Shown: positions 25,871 through 39,262, counted from the first letter of the stretch. The stretch: 64,000 bases of DNA from Noviherbaspirillum sedimenti (GCF_003590835.1 NZ_QYUQ01000002.1:310001-374000); one strand, 5' to 3'. Notes: generated by a model not told the origin, from the sequence alone. Program-made: numbers and translations.

Positions 25871-26800
25871 ATGTTAAGAATCAGCCTGGATGCCCTGCAA
25901 ATCATCGATACGATCGACCGCCGCGGTTCGTTTTCCGCCGCCGGAAAAGAACTGTTTCGTGTGCCGTCGACGATTTCCTATACGGTTTCCAAGCTCGAGG
26001 ATGAGCTGGGCGTGCAGTTGTTCGAGCGCATGGGGCCGAAGGTCAGCCTGACACCGGCCGGGCAGGAATTGCTCAAGGAAGGACGTTATCTGCTCAAGGC
26101 CGCGAGCGACCTCGAGTCACGCGTGCGGCGGGTCGCTTCGGGCTGGGAAACCGAACTGGCGATCGGCATGGATGCGATGTTTTCGGCGGCCGCGCTGCAG
26201 GATGATATCGCCGCTTTTTGCCAGGTCGCGGATCAGACGCGCCTGCGTCTCGCGCAGGAAGTGTTGTCTGGTTCCTGGGAAGCCTTGCTGGACCGGCGCG
26301 TCGATCTGCTGGTCGGCGCCGCCGGTGCAGGCCCGTCGGGCGGCGGCTACACAGCCGAGGCGATCGGCAGGCTGCCGTTCGTATTCGTGGTGGCGCCATC
26401 CCACCCGCTGGCCGGAATTTCTCGCCGGCTCGCCAAGGCCGATCTGCACGAGCACCGGGCGATTGCCGTTGCCGATTCGGCGCGCCACATGGCGGTGCGC
26501 ACGGTCGGCCTGCTGTTCGGGCAGGATACGCTGACCGTGGGCGATATGCGCACCAAGTACCAATTCCATGTCGCCGGCCTCGGTTTCGGCTTTTTGCCCG
26601 CGCCCTACGCGCGGGCGGCGATTGCTGACGGATTGCTGGTGGAAAAGAATGTCGAAGAGCCGAAGCCCGATGAAACGTTTTACATGGCCTGGCGCACTGG
26701 CGAGGAAGGCGCCGCGCTCAAGTGGTGGATCGAGCGCATGCGCACCGCGGCGCCATTCGAACGGCTGGTGCACTGGATGGCGGCAATGCCGAAGGGCTGA
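25871..26800 (+). CDS. LysR-family transcriptional regulator, YhaJ-like
   Basis: A 309-residue LTTR. The winged helix LQIIDTIDRRGSFSAAGKEL with recognition helix VPSTISYTVSKLEDELGVQL covers residues 9-50. An effector domain follows with GWETELAIG, EVLSGSWEALLDRRVDLLVG and AIAVADSARH, each strongly reminiscent of E. coli YhaJ. YhaJ responds to aromatic and quinone-like compounds. ATG 25871 is chosen because homology begins there; the open frame continues upstream into the yhaK gene and is not coding. Confidence 0.9.
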   Translation: MLRISLDALQIIDTIDRRGSFSAAGKELFRVPSTISYTVSKLEDELGVQLFERMGPKVSLTPAGQELLKEGRYLLKAASDLESRVRRVASGWETELAIGMDAMFSAAALQDDIAAFCQVADQTRLRLAQEVLSGSWEALLDRRVDLLVGAAGAGPSGGGYTAEAIGRLPFVFVVAPSHPLAGISRRLAKADLHEHRAIAVADSARHMAVRTVGLLFGQDTLTVGDMRTKYQFHVAGLGFGFLPAPYARAAIADGLLVEKNVEEPKPDETFYMAWRTGEEGAALKWWIERMRTAAPFERLVHWMAAMPKG

Positions 26801-26812
26801 ATCGGCGCCGGC

Positions 26813-27400
26813 TTATTGCCTTGGCACGACGAAGCGCCAGCGCGAACGGGCCGGATCAGTCTTTTCGCAGCGTTCCACATACAGCGGCCGCCAGCGATGC
26901 GTCTTGTCGAAGGTTGAGTCGGACTCGGGGCCTGCCGTCAAACAGAGATTGGCGCCGGCAAGTTCCACTCGGCCATCCTTGTGGAAAGTGAAGCGCTGCA
27001 GCTTGTCCGCTTCCATGAAAGGTGAACGCTCGCCACATTCGCGTGGCATCACCGCTGCGCCGGGCAAGGCCCGCGAATTCAACCCCGCCACCGTGGCGCA
27101 GGCGCCGTATGCCGGAAACTTGATGTACGGGCCATCGATTACCACGGCTTCGTCCTGATACAGGCCGGGCTTGCAATTGTGCGCCGTCATCGGCAGGTCA
27201 AAGCGGATGTGATTCCCTGAGCCCATGATGTCCAGGCAGTAGCCATCCTGTGGCCGGTCCAGGTCATTGATGAGACGCAGATGCCCGGGCGTGGCGGCTG
27301 CCAGCGTCGCGGCATGCACCGGCAGGCTTGACGCCGTGATGCCCAGGCAGAGTAACGCCACAAGTCGGCAGGCAAAGTGCGGGGCTTTTATAATCTTCAT
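26813..27400 (-). CDS. Secreted hypothetical protein, possible ricin-B-like beta-trefoil
   Basis: 195 residues with a signal peptide (LVALLCLGITASSLPVHA). The mature part has spaced Cys residues (YCLDI, HNCKPGLYQDE, ACATV, RECGE, LCLTAG, ERCEK) and trefoil-like strings such as GYCLDIMGSG, LQRFTFHKDGRVELAGANLC and RSRWRFV. This pattern suggests a ricin-type lectin-like fold stabilised by disulfides, but the match is loose. It is convergent with the LysR gene. No functional partner is evident. Confidence 0.72.
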   Translation of the reverse strand: MKIIKAPHFACRLVALLCLGITASSLPVHAATLAAATPGHLRLINDLDRPQDGYCLDIMGSGNHIRFDLPMTAHNCKPGLYQDEAVVIDGPYIKFPAYGACATVAGLNSRALPGAAVMPRECGERSPFMEADKLQRFTFHKDGRVELAGANLCLTAGPESDSTFDKTHRWRPLYVERCEKTDPARSRWRFVVPRQ

Positions 27401-27541
27401 TTTCGAAACGGCCAGTGAATACGTTGGATGAAGCGATTATCAGGCAAATTCCGATGTCTCGCAGAAGCCGGACAATCCACTGACACGCAAGACCGTGCCT
27501 GGGCCTGGCGGGTCCGGCATCATTTAGACAGGGAGTGACAT

Positions 27542-28678
27542 ATGCCCATCAAGATCAGCCAGCAATTCGACGCCGGCGCCATTGAGATCGTCAGCGCGGC
27601 GCGCGCCGACGCCATCGAACTGAATCTGCGCAAGGACAGTCATGCCGATTTCATGCAATGGTTTTACTTTCGCCTGCAAGGCGGGGCAGGGCAGGATTGC
27701 ATCCTGCGCATCATGAACGCCGGCCAGGCCACTTATCCGCAGGGTTGGGAAGGCTACCAGGCAGTGGCCAGCTACGACCGCGAGCACTGGTTCCGCGTGC
27801 CGACTGCCTACGATGGCCAGGTGCTCACCATTTGTCATGTCCCCGAGCGCGACAGCGTGTATTACGCCTATTTCGAGCCGTATTCGTGGGAGCGCCACTT
27901 GCGCCTGCTGGGCCGCATCGATGCCGCGCCGCTGGCGCGGGTGGAAGACCTTGGCAGCACGCTCGACGGCCGCGACCTGAACCTGGCGGTGATCGGCGAT
28001 CCTGCCGCGACCAAAAAAGTCTGGATCATCGCCCGTCAGCATCCGGGCGAGTCGATGGCACAATGGCTGGTCGAAGGCCTGGCCGAGGCGCTGCTCGATG
28101 CTGCCAATCCGCTGGCGCGCCGCCTGCTGCAGCAGGCCGTGTTCTACATCGTGCCGAACATGAACCCGGACGGTTCGGTGCGCGGCAACCTGCGCACCAA
28201 CGCCGCCGGCGCCAACCTCAACCGCGAATGGATGGCGCCGTCGATGGAAAGCAGCCCGGAAGTCTTCCTGGTGAAGCACAGGATGTACGCAAGCGGCTGC
28301 GATCTCTTCCTCGACATTCACGGCGACGAAGCCCTGCCTTACGTGTTTGTCGCCGGCTGTGAAATGCTGGAAGACTTCAGTGCGCGCCAGGCGGCAGAGC
28401 AGCAAGCTTTCATCGAGGCATTCAGGCGCGCCAGTCCGGATTTCCAGACCAGGGTAGGGTATGAGCCCGGCAAGTACCAGGCCGACATGCTGAAGCTGGC
28501 CTCCAAGTACATCGGCCACGCCTTCAAGTGCGTCTCGCTAACGCTGGAAATGCCATTCAAGGACAATGCCGACTTGCCGGATGCTGCAGTCGGCTGGAAT
28601 GGCGCGCGCAGCGCACGTCTGGGGCAGGCGATGTTGCAGCCGATTTTGCGGCATGTGGAGGGGAATGGCGGAACTTGA
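27542..28678 (+). CDS. M14-family zinc carboxypeptidase (cytosolic carboxypeptidase-like)
   Basis: 378 residues. The N-terminal beta domain (about 1-125) is followed by a peptidase M14 domain. The zinc motif is RQHPGESMAQW (His and Glu), the substrate-binding stretch is NMNPDGSVRGNLRTNAAGANLNREW, and the third zinc ligand is in FLDIHGDEALPYV. The catalytic Glu is expected in LTLEMPFKD. The PGES form with an N-terminal beta domain is typical of the CCP-like M14 subfamily of bacteria. There is no signal peptide, so it is cytoplasmic. The start is set by an AGGGAG-like site upstream. It is convergent with the DUF2863 gene after 12 nt. Confidence 0.9.
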   Translation: MPIKISQQFDAGAIEIVSAARADAIELNLRKDSHADFMQWFYFRLQGGAGQDCILRIMNAGQATYPQGWEGYQAVASYDREHWFRVPTAYDGQVLTICHVPERDSVYYAYFEPYSWERHLRLLGRIDAAPLARVEDLGSTLDGRDLNLAVIGDPAATKKVWIIARQHPGESMAQWLVEGLAEALLDAANPLARRLLQQAVFYIVPNMNPDGSVRGNLRTNAAGANLNREWMAPSMESSPEVFLVKHRMYASGCDLFLDIHGDEALPYVFVAGCEMLEDFSARQAAEQQAFIEAFRRASPDFQTRVGYEPGKYQADMLKLASKYIGHAFKCVSLTLEMPFKDNADLPDAAVGWNGARSARLGQAMLQPILRHVEGNGGT

Positions 28679-28690
28679 TCCGCCGCCATC

Positions 28691-29914
28691 TCAGTGCAGA
28701 TGCGAAGGTGTCTGCGCCGCTTCTTCCGGCATCTCGGCGTGCACCAGTTCGCTTTCCAGGTCGCAATACAGCGGTGCGCCGCAATCGTCGCAGAATTCCA
28801 TCGGGAAGATTTCCTCATGGTGCTTGATATGCACCACGCCGGACTCGCGCAGCAGCGCGGTGATTTCCTGGGCCGGCGTCTGCGGTGCATCGGGATCGGC
28901 CACGCCGGGTATCTCTTCCAGCGCTTCTTCTTCGCCGTACAGCGGCCACACCAGGCCGTACACGACTTCCATGCCCGGGCGCAGCACATAGCTGACACGG
29001 TATTCGTCGATGCGACCGTCGCCGGCCGGGTCGGCAAAGCCGCCGATCACCGCGCTCAAGTCTTCCGGTCCAATATTCAGGGTATGGGTCAGGTAATGCA
29101 CCGCGGCCTTCACCGAGGCCGGGCGGATCGCCTTGTCGGCGGTACGGCAGGCCATGAAATAGGCGTCCGGCAACAGTAGCTCGATGCCGCAGCCCGGCAG
29201 CAGCCGTTCCACGCTTGGCTGGCCCTGGGCCTGCCATTGCGCCAACGCGGTGGCACGTTCGGCCGGATTGACCGCTTCCTGCCAGCGGAACAGCGGCGCA
29301 CCGAGCGGCGCCACCACGGTGGCCAGCAGATAGCGGGTATCGGCCAGGAAAGGCACGGTTTCCGGCACGCTGGCCGGGGTGCGCAGCGGCGTCCTGGTGA
29401 GCGCGGCCTGCGCCATGCGCTGGATCAGGGCGTAGGTGTCGGCGTGGTTCTTGGGCAGCTGGTCAATCGAATACAGCATCGGCGCCATCGCCAGCTGCGT
29501 GTCTGCGGCCAGCACGTGGGCCTGCAGTTGTGCCGACAGGGTCAGCAGCAAATCCTGGGCAAATGGCCCGGAGGCGATCGAGAAACGGGTCCAGGCGAGG
29601 ATGGGCGCGGCGATCAGCAGCGCCTGGTATTGCTTGCCTTCGTGCTCGACGATGCAGGATTCGCTGCCGGCTTCGACACCGTCCATCAATACTTCATAAG
29701 CTTCCGAGCGGGTCTTGAACAATTGTTCGAGCGCGGCATCGATATCGGCCTGGTGACCCAGGCGCAGTGCCTTGTGCAGCAGCGCATCCAGGTCGCGCTC
29801 CCAGGCGCGCTCCTCGACCCGGCTGGACGCCTGGATCAGCGCCTTGCACAGCCCGATCAGGCGTTGGCTATCGGCGGAGAGGCGGGCGGAAGGTCCCTTT
29901 AACGAGCGGCGCAT
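28691..29914 (-). CDS. DUF2863 family protein
   Basis: 407 residues, soluble, rich in Ala/Leu, without signal or membrane helices. It resembles DUF2863, a family I know only from Burkholderiales and relatives, of unknown function. The C-terminus has a very acidic stretch (EEEALEEIPGVADPDAPQT) and a small CDDCGAPLYCDLE segment with three Cys that could bind metal. It is monocistronic, between the carboxypeptidase and the aconitase terminators. Confidence 0.85.
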   Translation of the reverse strand: MRRSLKGPSARLSADSQRLIGLCKALIQASSRVEERAWERDLDALLHKALRLGHQADIDAALEQLFKTRSEAYEVLMDGVEAGSESCIVEHEGKQYQALLIAAPILAWTRFSIASGPFAQDLLLTLSAQLQAHVLAADTQLAMAPMLYSIDQLPKNHADTYALIQRMAQAALTRTPLRTPASVPETVPFLADTRYLLATVVAPLGAPLFRWQEAVNPAERATALAQWQAQGQPSVERLLPGCGIELLLPDAYFMACRTADKAIRPASVKAAVHYLTHTLNIGPEDLSAVIGGFADPAGDGRIDEYRVSYVLRPGMEVVYGLVWPLYGEEEALEEIPGVADPDAPQTPAQEITALLRESGVVHIKHHEEIFPMEFCDDCGAPLYCDLESELVHAEMPEEAAQTPSHLH

Positions 29915-30026
29915 GGTGGAATCTTTTTATGGAGAAATAACGGTGAATCGAGGGCGTTGCCTTGCAGCGCCAATGTTGGCCTAATTGTAGCGATTTTCGC
30001 TGGCAGATGTGGCGCAATGTCAAAAG

Positions 30027-30057
30027 AAAACGGGGTCGGCAAGGCCGACCCCGTTTT
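30027..30057. terminator. Strong hairpin terminator downstream of acnA
   Basis: AAAACGGGGTCGGC (30027-30040) and its exact complement (30044-30057) enclose a 3-nt loop, with A and T runs at the outer ends. It can terminate acnA on the minus strand and can also act in the other direction. Confidence 0.85.
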
Positions 30058-30060
30058 GAT

Positions 30061-30085
30061 GCGCCGGCATCGATGATGCCGGCGC
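30061..30085 (-). repeat. Second stem-loop between the acnA stop and its terminator
   Basis: GCGCCGGCATC (30061-30071) and GATGCCGGCGC (30075-30085) form an 11-bp perfect stem with a GAT loop. Without a T-tract it is more likely a 3'-end stabilising structure for the acnA mRNA than a terminator. Confidence 0.6.
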
Positions 30086-30098
30086 GGTACTGGCTTGC

Positions 30099-32807
<2,709 letters not shown>

Positions 32808-32913
32808 AACCTCTCCTTAGATATAACAAGACAAAGCTAACGGGGTTTTTACTTCACATTAAAAAATTTACTGCATTGTATTTTTTATTGGCAACTTGGC
32901 CAGAAATTATTGC

Positions 32914-33378
32914 TCAGCTTGCGGCTGCCTGTTCCGCCGATTTGCATTCGTTGGCAAGCTGGCGGCCGCGCTTGGCGTCGAGCAGCATGGCCTTGACCGG
33001 GATGCCGATAAACACCAGGCCGCGCTTTTTATGTTCCAGGCGTTCGGCGCCGCTTTCGGTTTCAACGCGGGTCATGGGAATGATCCGCTTGTCCCAGCGC
33101 AGGGCGACATTTTGCGGATTGCCAGGATTGCGGTAAACCGTGATTTTGTGGCCTTCGGCGCAATCGTATTCGGTGACGATAGAGCCCGTGACATCGGCTT
33201 CGGCCTCTTCCTCTTCTTTGGCCGCTTTTTTGGTGGTTTTCTTGGCGGGCTTCTTCTCCGCCTTCTTTTCAGCCTTGTTATCAGCCTTTTTCGGCGCGGG
33301 GGCGGCGGTTTCCGCCGAGGCTGGCGACATCGCCAGCGCAATACTTGCTGCCATCAATATGGATAGGAATTTCTTCAT
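32914..33378 (-). CDS. Secreted lysine-rich protein with MliC-like C-terminal domain
   Basis: 154 residues from ATG 33378. The signal peptide ends SPASA. A Lys/Ala/Glu-rich linker (about 25-60, with repeated KAEKK and KKAAK) is followed by a compact domain with YDCAEGHKITVYRNPGNPQN, VALRWDKRIIPMTRVETESG and a closing ANECK. The two Cys and the V-x-S/T-x-S-G-A pattern recall MliC/PliC inhibitors of c-type lysozyme, though the family signature is weak. A periplasmic or envelope location is likely. It is curiously placed between two TCA-related genes. The frame extends upstream of the signal peptide, but that part is not convincing. Confidence 0.75.
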   Translation of the reverse strand: MKKFLSILMAASIALAMSPASAETAAPAPKKADNKAEKKAEKKPAKKTTKKAAKEEEEAEADVTGSIVTEYDCAEGHKITVYRNPGNPQNVALRWDKRIIPMTRVETESGAERLEHKKRGLVFIGIPVKAMLLDAKRGRQLANECKSAEQAAAS

Positions 33379-33442
33379 GCCTGGGTCTCCTGGAGCGTTC
33401 GGTGGTATGTGTCCCTGCTGCGATAAGGTGGTTTTGCCCGAT

Positions 33443-34414
33443 TTATAGTAATGCGGCTGCCGCTTCGGGCAAGGGCATGCCGCCGAGTTTTGCGCGCTGC
33501 AGGATGGTCCAGTAATACCGGTAGCTGGCGCGGTCGTGCAGCCTGCCGTGGTGCTGGATCGGACCCCATTGCGCATTTTGTGCTTCAGTCAGGATTTGCG
33601 CCGCTTCGTGCACTTCCGAACTGCGCGGCGTCATTGCCTTGATGATCGGCTTGATCTGGTCCGGATGGATGCTCCACATGCGGGTGTAGCCACATTCGCC
33701 GACGGCGCGGGTAGCATCGCCGGCGACTACGGCGCTGTCCTTGATTTCAGTGGTGACATTGTGCGAGGGTACCTTGCCGTGCGCGTGGCAGGCAGCGGCG
33801 ATCTCGAGTTTGGCGCGCAGCACCAGCGGATGGGTGAACTGACCGGGGCTGCGCATGGCGTTGCCGGGGATCGCGCCATAATGGGCCGAGACGAAATCCA
33901 TGATGCCGAAGGACAGCGACTCGACCTGCGGCAAGGCGGCAATGGCGTGGACGTCAGCCAGCGCGCCGTGCGTCTCGATCAGTACATGCACCGGCAGCTT
34001 GCTGCGCCCGTGCGCACGGGCGATCTTGTCGATGACGGCGAGGGCGCGCTTGACGTCCTTGAGGTTTTCCGCCTTGGGCAGCATCAGGTAGGCCAGGCGC
34101 GCGGCAGCGGTGGCGCAGATGAGGCTGACGTCCTGCTCGAAAAAATTGTTATTGACGTCGTGTACGCGGGCGCCGATGCGGCCGAAGCGGTTGTCATCCG
34201 AGGCGATCAGCGCGCCGACCAGTTGCGCATGGGCTGTTTCATTGCCGGCGGCGGCGCCGTCCTCGCAATCGAAGGTGATGTCGAACAGGGGGCCAATTTC
34301 TTGTTGCAGGGCAAGCGATTTTCGCATCAGCTTTTCAGAGCCGGCGTAGTGGTCACAGACCGGCAGGGTCACCGGCTTGGTCTTGTCCTGGAATAAGACT
34401 TCGGAAGGATGCAT
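33443..34414 (-). CDS. HpcH/HpaI-family CoA-ester lyase (CitE-like)
   Basis: 323 residues with the CitE/malyl-CoA lyase barrel. Seen: FDCEDGAAAGNE (a metal-site acidic cluster), the interface segment GARVHDVNNNFFEQDV, VHVLIETHGALADVHAIAAL with the catalytic Glu, and GIMDFVSAHYGAI. The C-terminus GYTRMWSIHPDQIKPI is the usual cap. Likely substrates are malyl-CoA, citramalyl-CoA or related esters. Its location next to mdh and acnA fits C4/C2 acid metabolism. The exact reaction is undetermined. A GC-rich hairpin separates it from mdh. Confidence 0.9.
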   Translation of the reverse strand: MHPSEVLFQDKTKPVTLPVCDHYAGSEKLMRKSLALQQEIGPLFDITFDCEDGAAAGNETAHAQLVGALIASDDNRFGRIGARVHDVNNNFFEQDVSLICATAAARLAYLMLPKAENLKDVKRALAVIDKIARAHGRSKLPVHVLIETHGALADVHAIAALPQVESLSFGIMDFVSAHYGAIPGNAMRSPGQFTHPLVLRAKLEIAAACHAHGKVPSHNVTTEIKDSAVVAGDATRAVGECGYTRMWSIHPDQIKPIIKAMTPRSSEVHEAAQILTEAQNAQWGPIQHHGRLHDRASYRYYWTILQRAKLGGMPLPEAAAALL

Positions 34415-34459
34415 GTGCAGCGTTGCTTTTGATGTTGTTATCGGTAATGGAGTGTGGCG

Positions 34460-34495
34460 CGGCCGGGCGGTGCGCTGCTGTGCGCTGCCCGGCCG
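34460..34495 (-). terminator. GC-rich stem-loop downstream of mdh
   Basis: CGGCCGGGC (34460-34468) pairs with GCCCGGCCG (34487-34495) around an 18-nt loop, starting 12 nt after the mdh stop on the minus strand. There is no T-tract, so partial termination or mRNA 3'-end stabilisation before the lyase gene is more likely than full termination. Confidence 0.5.
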
Positions 34496-34507
34496 TCGGT
34501 AGCGTGA

Positions 34508-35497
34508 TTAGCCTACCAGATGCTTGACGCCTTCGCGCTCTTCCGACAATTCGTTCAGGGTGAGGTTGATGCGCTCTTGCGAGAATGCATCGATTTCCAG
34601 GCCCTGGACAATCTTGTATTCACCGTTTTCAGTGGTGACCGGGAAGCCGAAGATGGTGCCTTCGGGGATGCCGTAGGAGCCGTCCGACGGGATGCCCATG
34701 GTGGTCCACTTGCCGTTGGTGCCCAGCACCCAGTCGCGCACGTGATCGATGGCAGCGTTGGCAGCCGAGGCAGCCGACGACAGGCCGCGCGCTTCAATGA
34801 TGGCGGCGCCGCGCTTGCCGACGGTCGGCAGGAACACGTCCTTGTTCCAGACCTGGTCGTTGATCAGGTCCTTGACCGATTGGCCATCAGCCGTGGCGAA
34901 ACGGTAGTCGGCGTACATGGTCGGCGAGTGGTTGCCCCACACGCACAGCTTTTCGATGGCGGAAACCGGCTTGCCGATCTTGGCGGCGACTTGCGACAGT
35001 GCGCGGTTGTGGTCCAGACGCAGCATCGCGGTGAAGTTCTTGGCCGGCAGGTTGGGCGCCGACTTCATGGCGATATAGGCGTTGGTGTTGGCCGGGTTGC
35101 CGACCACCAGGACTTTCACATTGCGCGAAGCGACAGCGTCGAGCGCCTTGCCTTGCACGGTGAAGATCTGCGCGTTGGCTTCCAGCAAGTCCTTGCGTTC
35201 CATGCCAGGGCCACGCGGACGGGCGCCAACCAGCAGGGCGACGTCGATATCCTTGAATGCGGTCAGCGGATCGCTGTGCGCGGTCATGCCAGCCAACAAA
35301 GGGAATGCGCAATCGTCGATTTCCATCATCACGCCCTTGAGCGCCTTTTGCGCTTTTTCGTCAGGGATTTCGAGCAATTGCAGGATGACCGGCTGGTCTT
35401 TGCCGAGCATGTCGCCGTTGGCGATGCGGAACAGCAGGGAATAACCGATTTGGCCGGCGGCGCCGGTCACGGCGACACGCATGGGGGCTTTAGCCAT
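34508..35497 (-). CDS. mdh: Malate dehydrogenase
   Basis: 329 residues of the cytosolic-type MDH used by beta-proteobacteria. Nucleotide-binding [19 protein letters not shown] is at the N-terminus, the substrate loop is [19 protein letters not shown], and the catalytic pair lies in [11 protein letters not shown] and [10 protein letters not shown]. It interconverts malate and oxaloacetate with NAD. ATG 35497 is chosen from homology and the normal length; the longer frame upstream is promoter. It is divergent from the GntR regulator across 283 nt containing a palindromic candidate operator. Confidence 0.96.
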   Translation of the reverse strand: MAKAPMRVAVTGAAGQIGYSLLFRIANGDMLGKDQPVILQLLEIPDEKAQKALKGVMMEIDDCAFPLLAGMTAHSDPLTAFKDIDVALLVGARPRGPGMERKDLLEANAQIFTVQGKALDAVASRNVKVLVVGNPANTNAYIAMKSAPNLPAKNFTAMLRLDHNRALSQVAAKIGKPVSAIEKLCVWGNHSPTMYADYRFATADGQSVKDLINDQVWNKDVFLPTVGKRGAAIIEARGLSSAASAANAAIDHVRDWVLGTNGKWTTMGIPSDGSYGIPEGTIFGFPVTTENGEYKIVQGLEIDAFSQERINLTLNELSEEREGVKHLVG

Positions 35498-35710
35498 GTT
35501 GAATCTCCAGAGTGGGTGATGAAAAAAGTGCGATGTTATAACCAAAACCTTGCAATGATACTGCCGAAAGCAAGCCAAGTCAGCCAGTTCCGGCGCGCCG
35601 GGCGGGAAAAGCCCCGGAAAGCCGTTTTGACCTCGATGGATTTACATCAGGTGAAAATATTGCTCGCGAGTGTAGGCGCTGCGTAACACGCTGTCAATGA
35701 CTATCTTATA

Positions 35711-35722
35711 TCTTATATAAGA
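35711..35722. promoter_or_regulatory. Candidate GntR operator: palindrome TCTTATATAAGA
   Basis: A perfect 12-bp AT-rich palindrome, preceded by an overlapping direct repeat (CTTATATCTTATAT), lies 59 nt upstream of the GntR start and 214 nt from mdh. GntR-family dimers bind short palindromes of this size, often autoregulating. Function is inferred from position only. Confidence 0.5.
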
Positions 35723-35780
35723 CATATCACTAGCATTTTTTGCTAGACGGAAAAGGGTGAATTGTGGTGAAATCGGGGGC

Positions 35781-36572
35781 ATGAGTTCTGTCCTCTCCAA
35801 TTTGAGCAATGGCGGTGCGCCTGGCGCAGGGGCAGGGCCATCCGTTTCCAGTCCTTCTCCCACCTTCAGTCCGCTCTATCAGCAAATCAAGGCGCTGATC
35901 ACGCAGAGCCTGCAATCCGGCGAATGGAAGCCGGGTGAGCTGATCCCCAGTGAGGTTGAGCTGGCTGCCCGTTTCAAGGTGAGCCAGGGCACGGTGCGCA
36001 AGGCGATCGACGAACTGGCTGCCGAAAACCTGGTGGTGCGCCGGCAGGGCAAGGGCACGTTCGTGGCGACCCATCATGAGGTGCGCGCGCAGTTCCGTTT
36101 TCTGCGTCTGATGCCGGATGTGGGTGAGCCGCACAGCGCGGAAAACCGCGTCATCGAAGTTAAGCGCCTGCGTGCGCCGGCCGAGGTGGCGCGCCTGCTG
36201 GAAGTGAAGTCCGGCGACCCCATGATATTCATCAAGCGCGTGCAGTCGTTCGATGGCGTGCCCACCATCCTCGAAGAGTTGTGGCTGCCCGGCGTGCTGT
36301 TCAAGGGACTGACTGCGGAGCGTTTGATCGAATACAAGGGGCCGATGTATGGCTTGTTCGAGACGGAATTCGGCACGCGCATGATTCGCGCCACCGAGCA
36401 ATTGCGCGCGATTTGCGCTGATGAGCATGCCGCGCAACTGCTGGAAGTTGCCCCGGGCACTCCTTTGTTGAGTGTCGAACGCGTGTCCTTTACCTATGGC
36501 GACAAGCCGGTGGAAGTGCGGCGTTGCCTGTATCTGACGGAAACGCACCATTATCAGAACGAATTGAGCTAG
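35781..36572 (+). CDS. GntR-family regulator with UTRA domain (HutC subfamily)
   Basis: About 263 residues. After a Ser/Gly/Pro-rich leader of about 30 residues comes the GntR winged helix (PLYQQIKALITQSLQSGEWK; SEVELAARFKVSQGTVRKAI; wing RRQGKGTFVA). A UTRA ligand domain follows (VKSGDPMIFIKRVQSFDGVP; EQLRAICADEHAAQLLEV; LLSVERVSFTYGDKPVEVRR). It is the natural candidate to control mdh in one direction and sdhCDAB/gltA in the other; ligands of the subfamily are small organic acids or sugars. An upstream GTG (35757) in frame is possible. sdhC follows after 102 nt. Confidence 0.9.
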   Translation: MSSVLSNLSNGGAPGAGAGPSVSSPSPTFSPLYQQIKALITQSLQSGEWKPGELIPSEVELAARFKVSQGTVRKAIDELAAENLVVRRQGKGTFVATHHEVRAQFRFLRLMPDVGEPHSAENRVIEVKRLRAPAEVARLLEVKSGDPMIFIKRVQSFDGVPTILEELWLPGVLFKGLTAERLIEYKGPMYGLFETEFGTRMIRATEQLRAICADEHAAQLLEVAPGTPLLSVERVSFTYGDKPVEVRRCLYLTETHHYQNELS

Positions 36573-36674
36573 GTAGACAAGAAAAATTATTACCAGCGAG
36601 CTACAATATCGGGTTGGTGAGCTTCGCAAAAATAAGCGAAAATTACGAAATTGTTACAAGTGAGAGGTCTTGAA

Positions 36675-37085
36675 ATGTCTGAACCAGAAAAAAACAACCG
36701 GCGGCAATTTGGTCCGATGACCTTTGCCCAGGCGCTGAGCTATCGATTGCCGCTGGCCGCCAAGGTGTCGATCCTGCATCGCGGCAGCGGCGCATTGATG
36801 TTCCTGCTGCTGCCCTTCGTGCTGTATCTGCTCGATCAAAGCCTGACGTCGGAGATTTCCTTCGACTATCTGAAGGGCTTTGCATCGCACTGGTTCATCA
36901 AGCTGCTGATCCTGGCTTTGTCGTGGGCTTATCTGCACCACTTCTGCGCCGGTATCCGCCACCTGCTCATGGATTTCCACGTCGGCGTCAACAAGGAAGC
37001 CGGTCGTAAGTCTGCCGCTACCGTGCTGGCGGTCAGCCTGCCGTTGACCCTGCTGGTTGCATTGAAACTGTTTGGAGTTTTCTAG
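36675..37085 (+). CDS. sdhC: Succinate dehydrogenase cytochrome b556 subunit
   Basis: 136 residues with three hydrophobic helices: GALMFLLLPFVLYLLD, IKLLILALSWAYLHHFCAGI and VLAVSLPLTLLVALKLF. The family-typical RLPLAAKVSILHRGSG is on the N-terminal side, with a heme-ligand His candidate in HHFCAGIRHL. With SdhD it anchors the SdhAB dimer and reduces ubiquinone. The start is set by AGAGG nine bases before the ATG. It is the first structural gene of the sdhCDAB-sdhE run; sdhD begins 3 nt after its stop. Confidence 0.93.
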   Translation: MSEPEKNNRRQFGPMTFAQALSYRLPLAAKVSILHRGSGALMFLLLPFVLYLLDQSLTSEISFDYLKGFASHWFIKLLILALSWAYLHHFCAGIRHLLMDFHVGVNKEAGRKSAATVLAVSLPLTLLVALKLFGVF

Positions 37086-37088
37086 AAA

Positions 37089-37457
37089 ATGGCAAATAAC
37101 AATATCGGACCAAGGCGCTTGGTCGTCGGCGCTCATTACGGCCTGCAGGACTGGATGGCGCAACGCATCACCGCGATCGTCATGGCGGTCTACACTGTCA
37201 TCATCCTGGTCGCCTTCCTGAGCGGCACGCGCTTCAGCTACGAAGGCTGGGCTGGCCTGTTTGCCCACCAGTGGTTCAAGATCGCCACCTTCGTGACCTT
37301 CCTGTCGCTGGCGTATCACGCGTGGGTCGGCATGCGCAATATCTGGATGGACTATTGCACCAAGTCGGTCGTACTGCGACTCGTATTACAAGTTGCCACC
37401 ATTGCGTGGCTGATTGGTTGTGCCGGTTGGGCGGCGCAGATTATCTGGAGAGCTTAA
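37089..37457 (+). CDS. sdhD: Succinate dehydrogenase hydrophobic membrane anchor subunit
   Basis: 122 residues, three helices. ARITAIVMAVYT-type helix one is recognisable as AQRITAIVMAVYTVIILVAF. Helix two contains YHAWVGMRNIWMDYC, the usual heme/quinone-site segment, and helix three is VATIAWLIGCAGWAAQIIW. It completes the membrane anchor with SdhC. Its stop is 2 nt before the GTG start of sdhA. Confidence 0.92.
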   Translation: MANNNIGPRRLVVGAHYGLQDWMAQRITAIVMAVYTVIILVAFLSGTRFSYEGWAGLFAHQWFKIATFVTFLSLAYHAWVGMRNIWMDYCTKSVVLRLVLQVATIAWLIGCAGWAAQIIWRA

Positions 37458-37459
37458 CC

Positions 37460-39238
<1,779 letters not shown>

Positions 39239-39262
39239 TCCGTCGGGCGTAAAGGAAAAATT

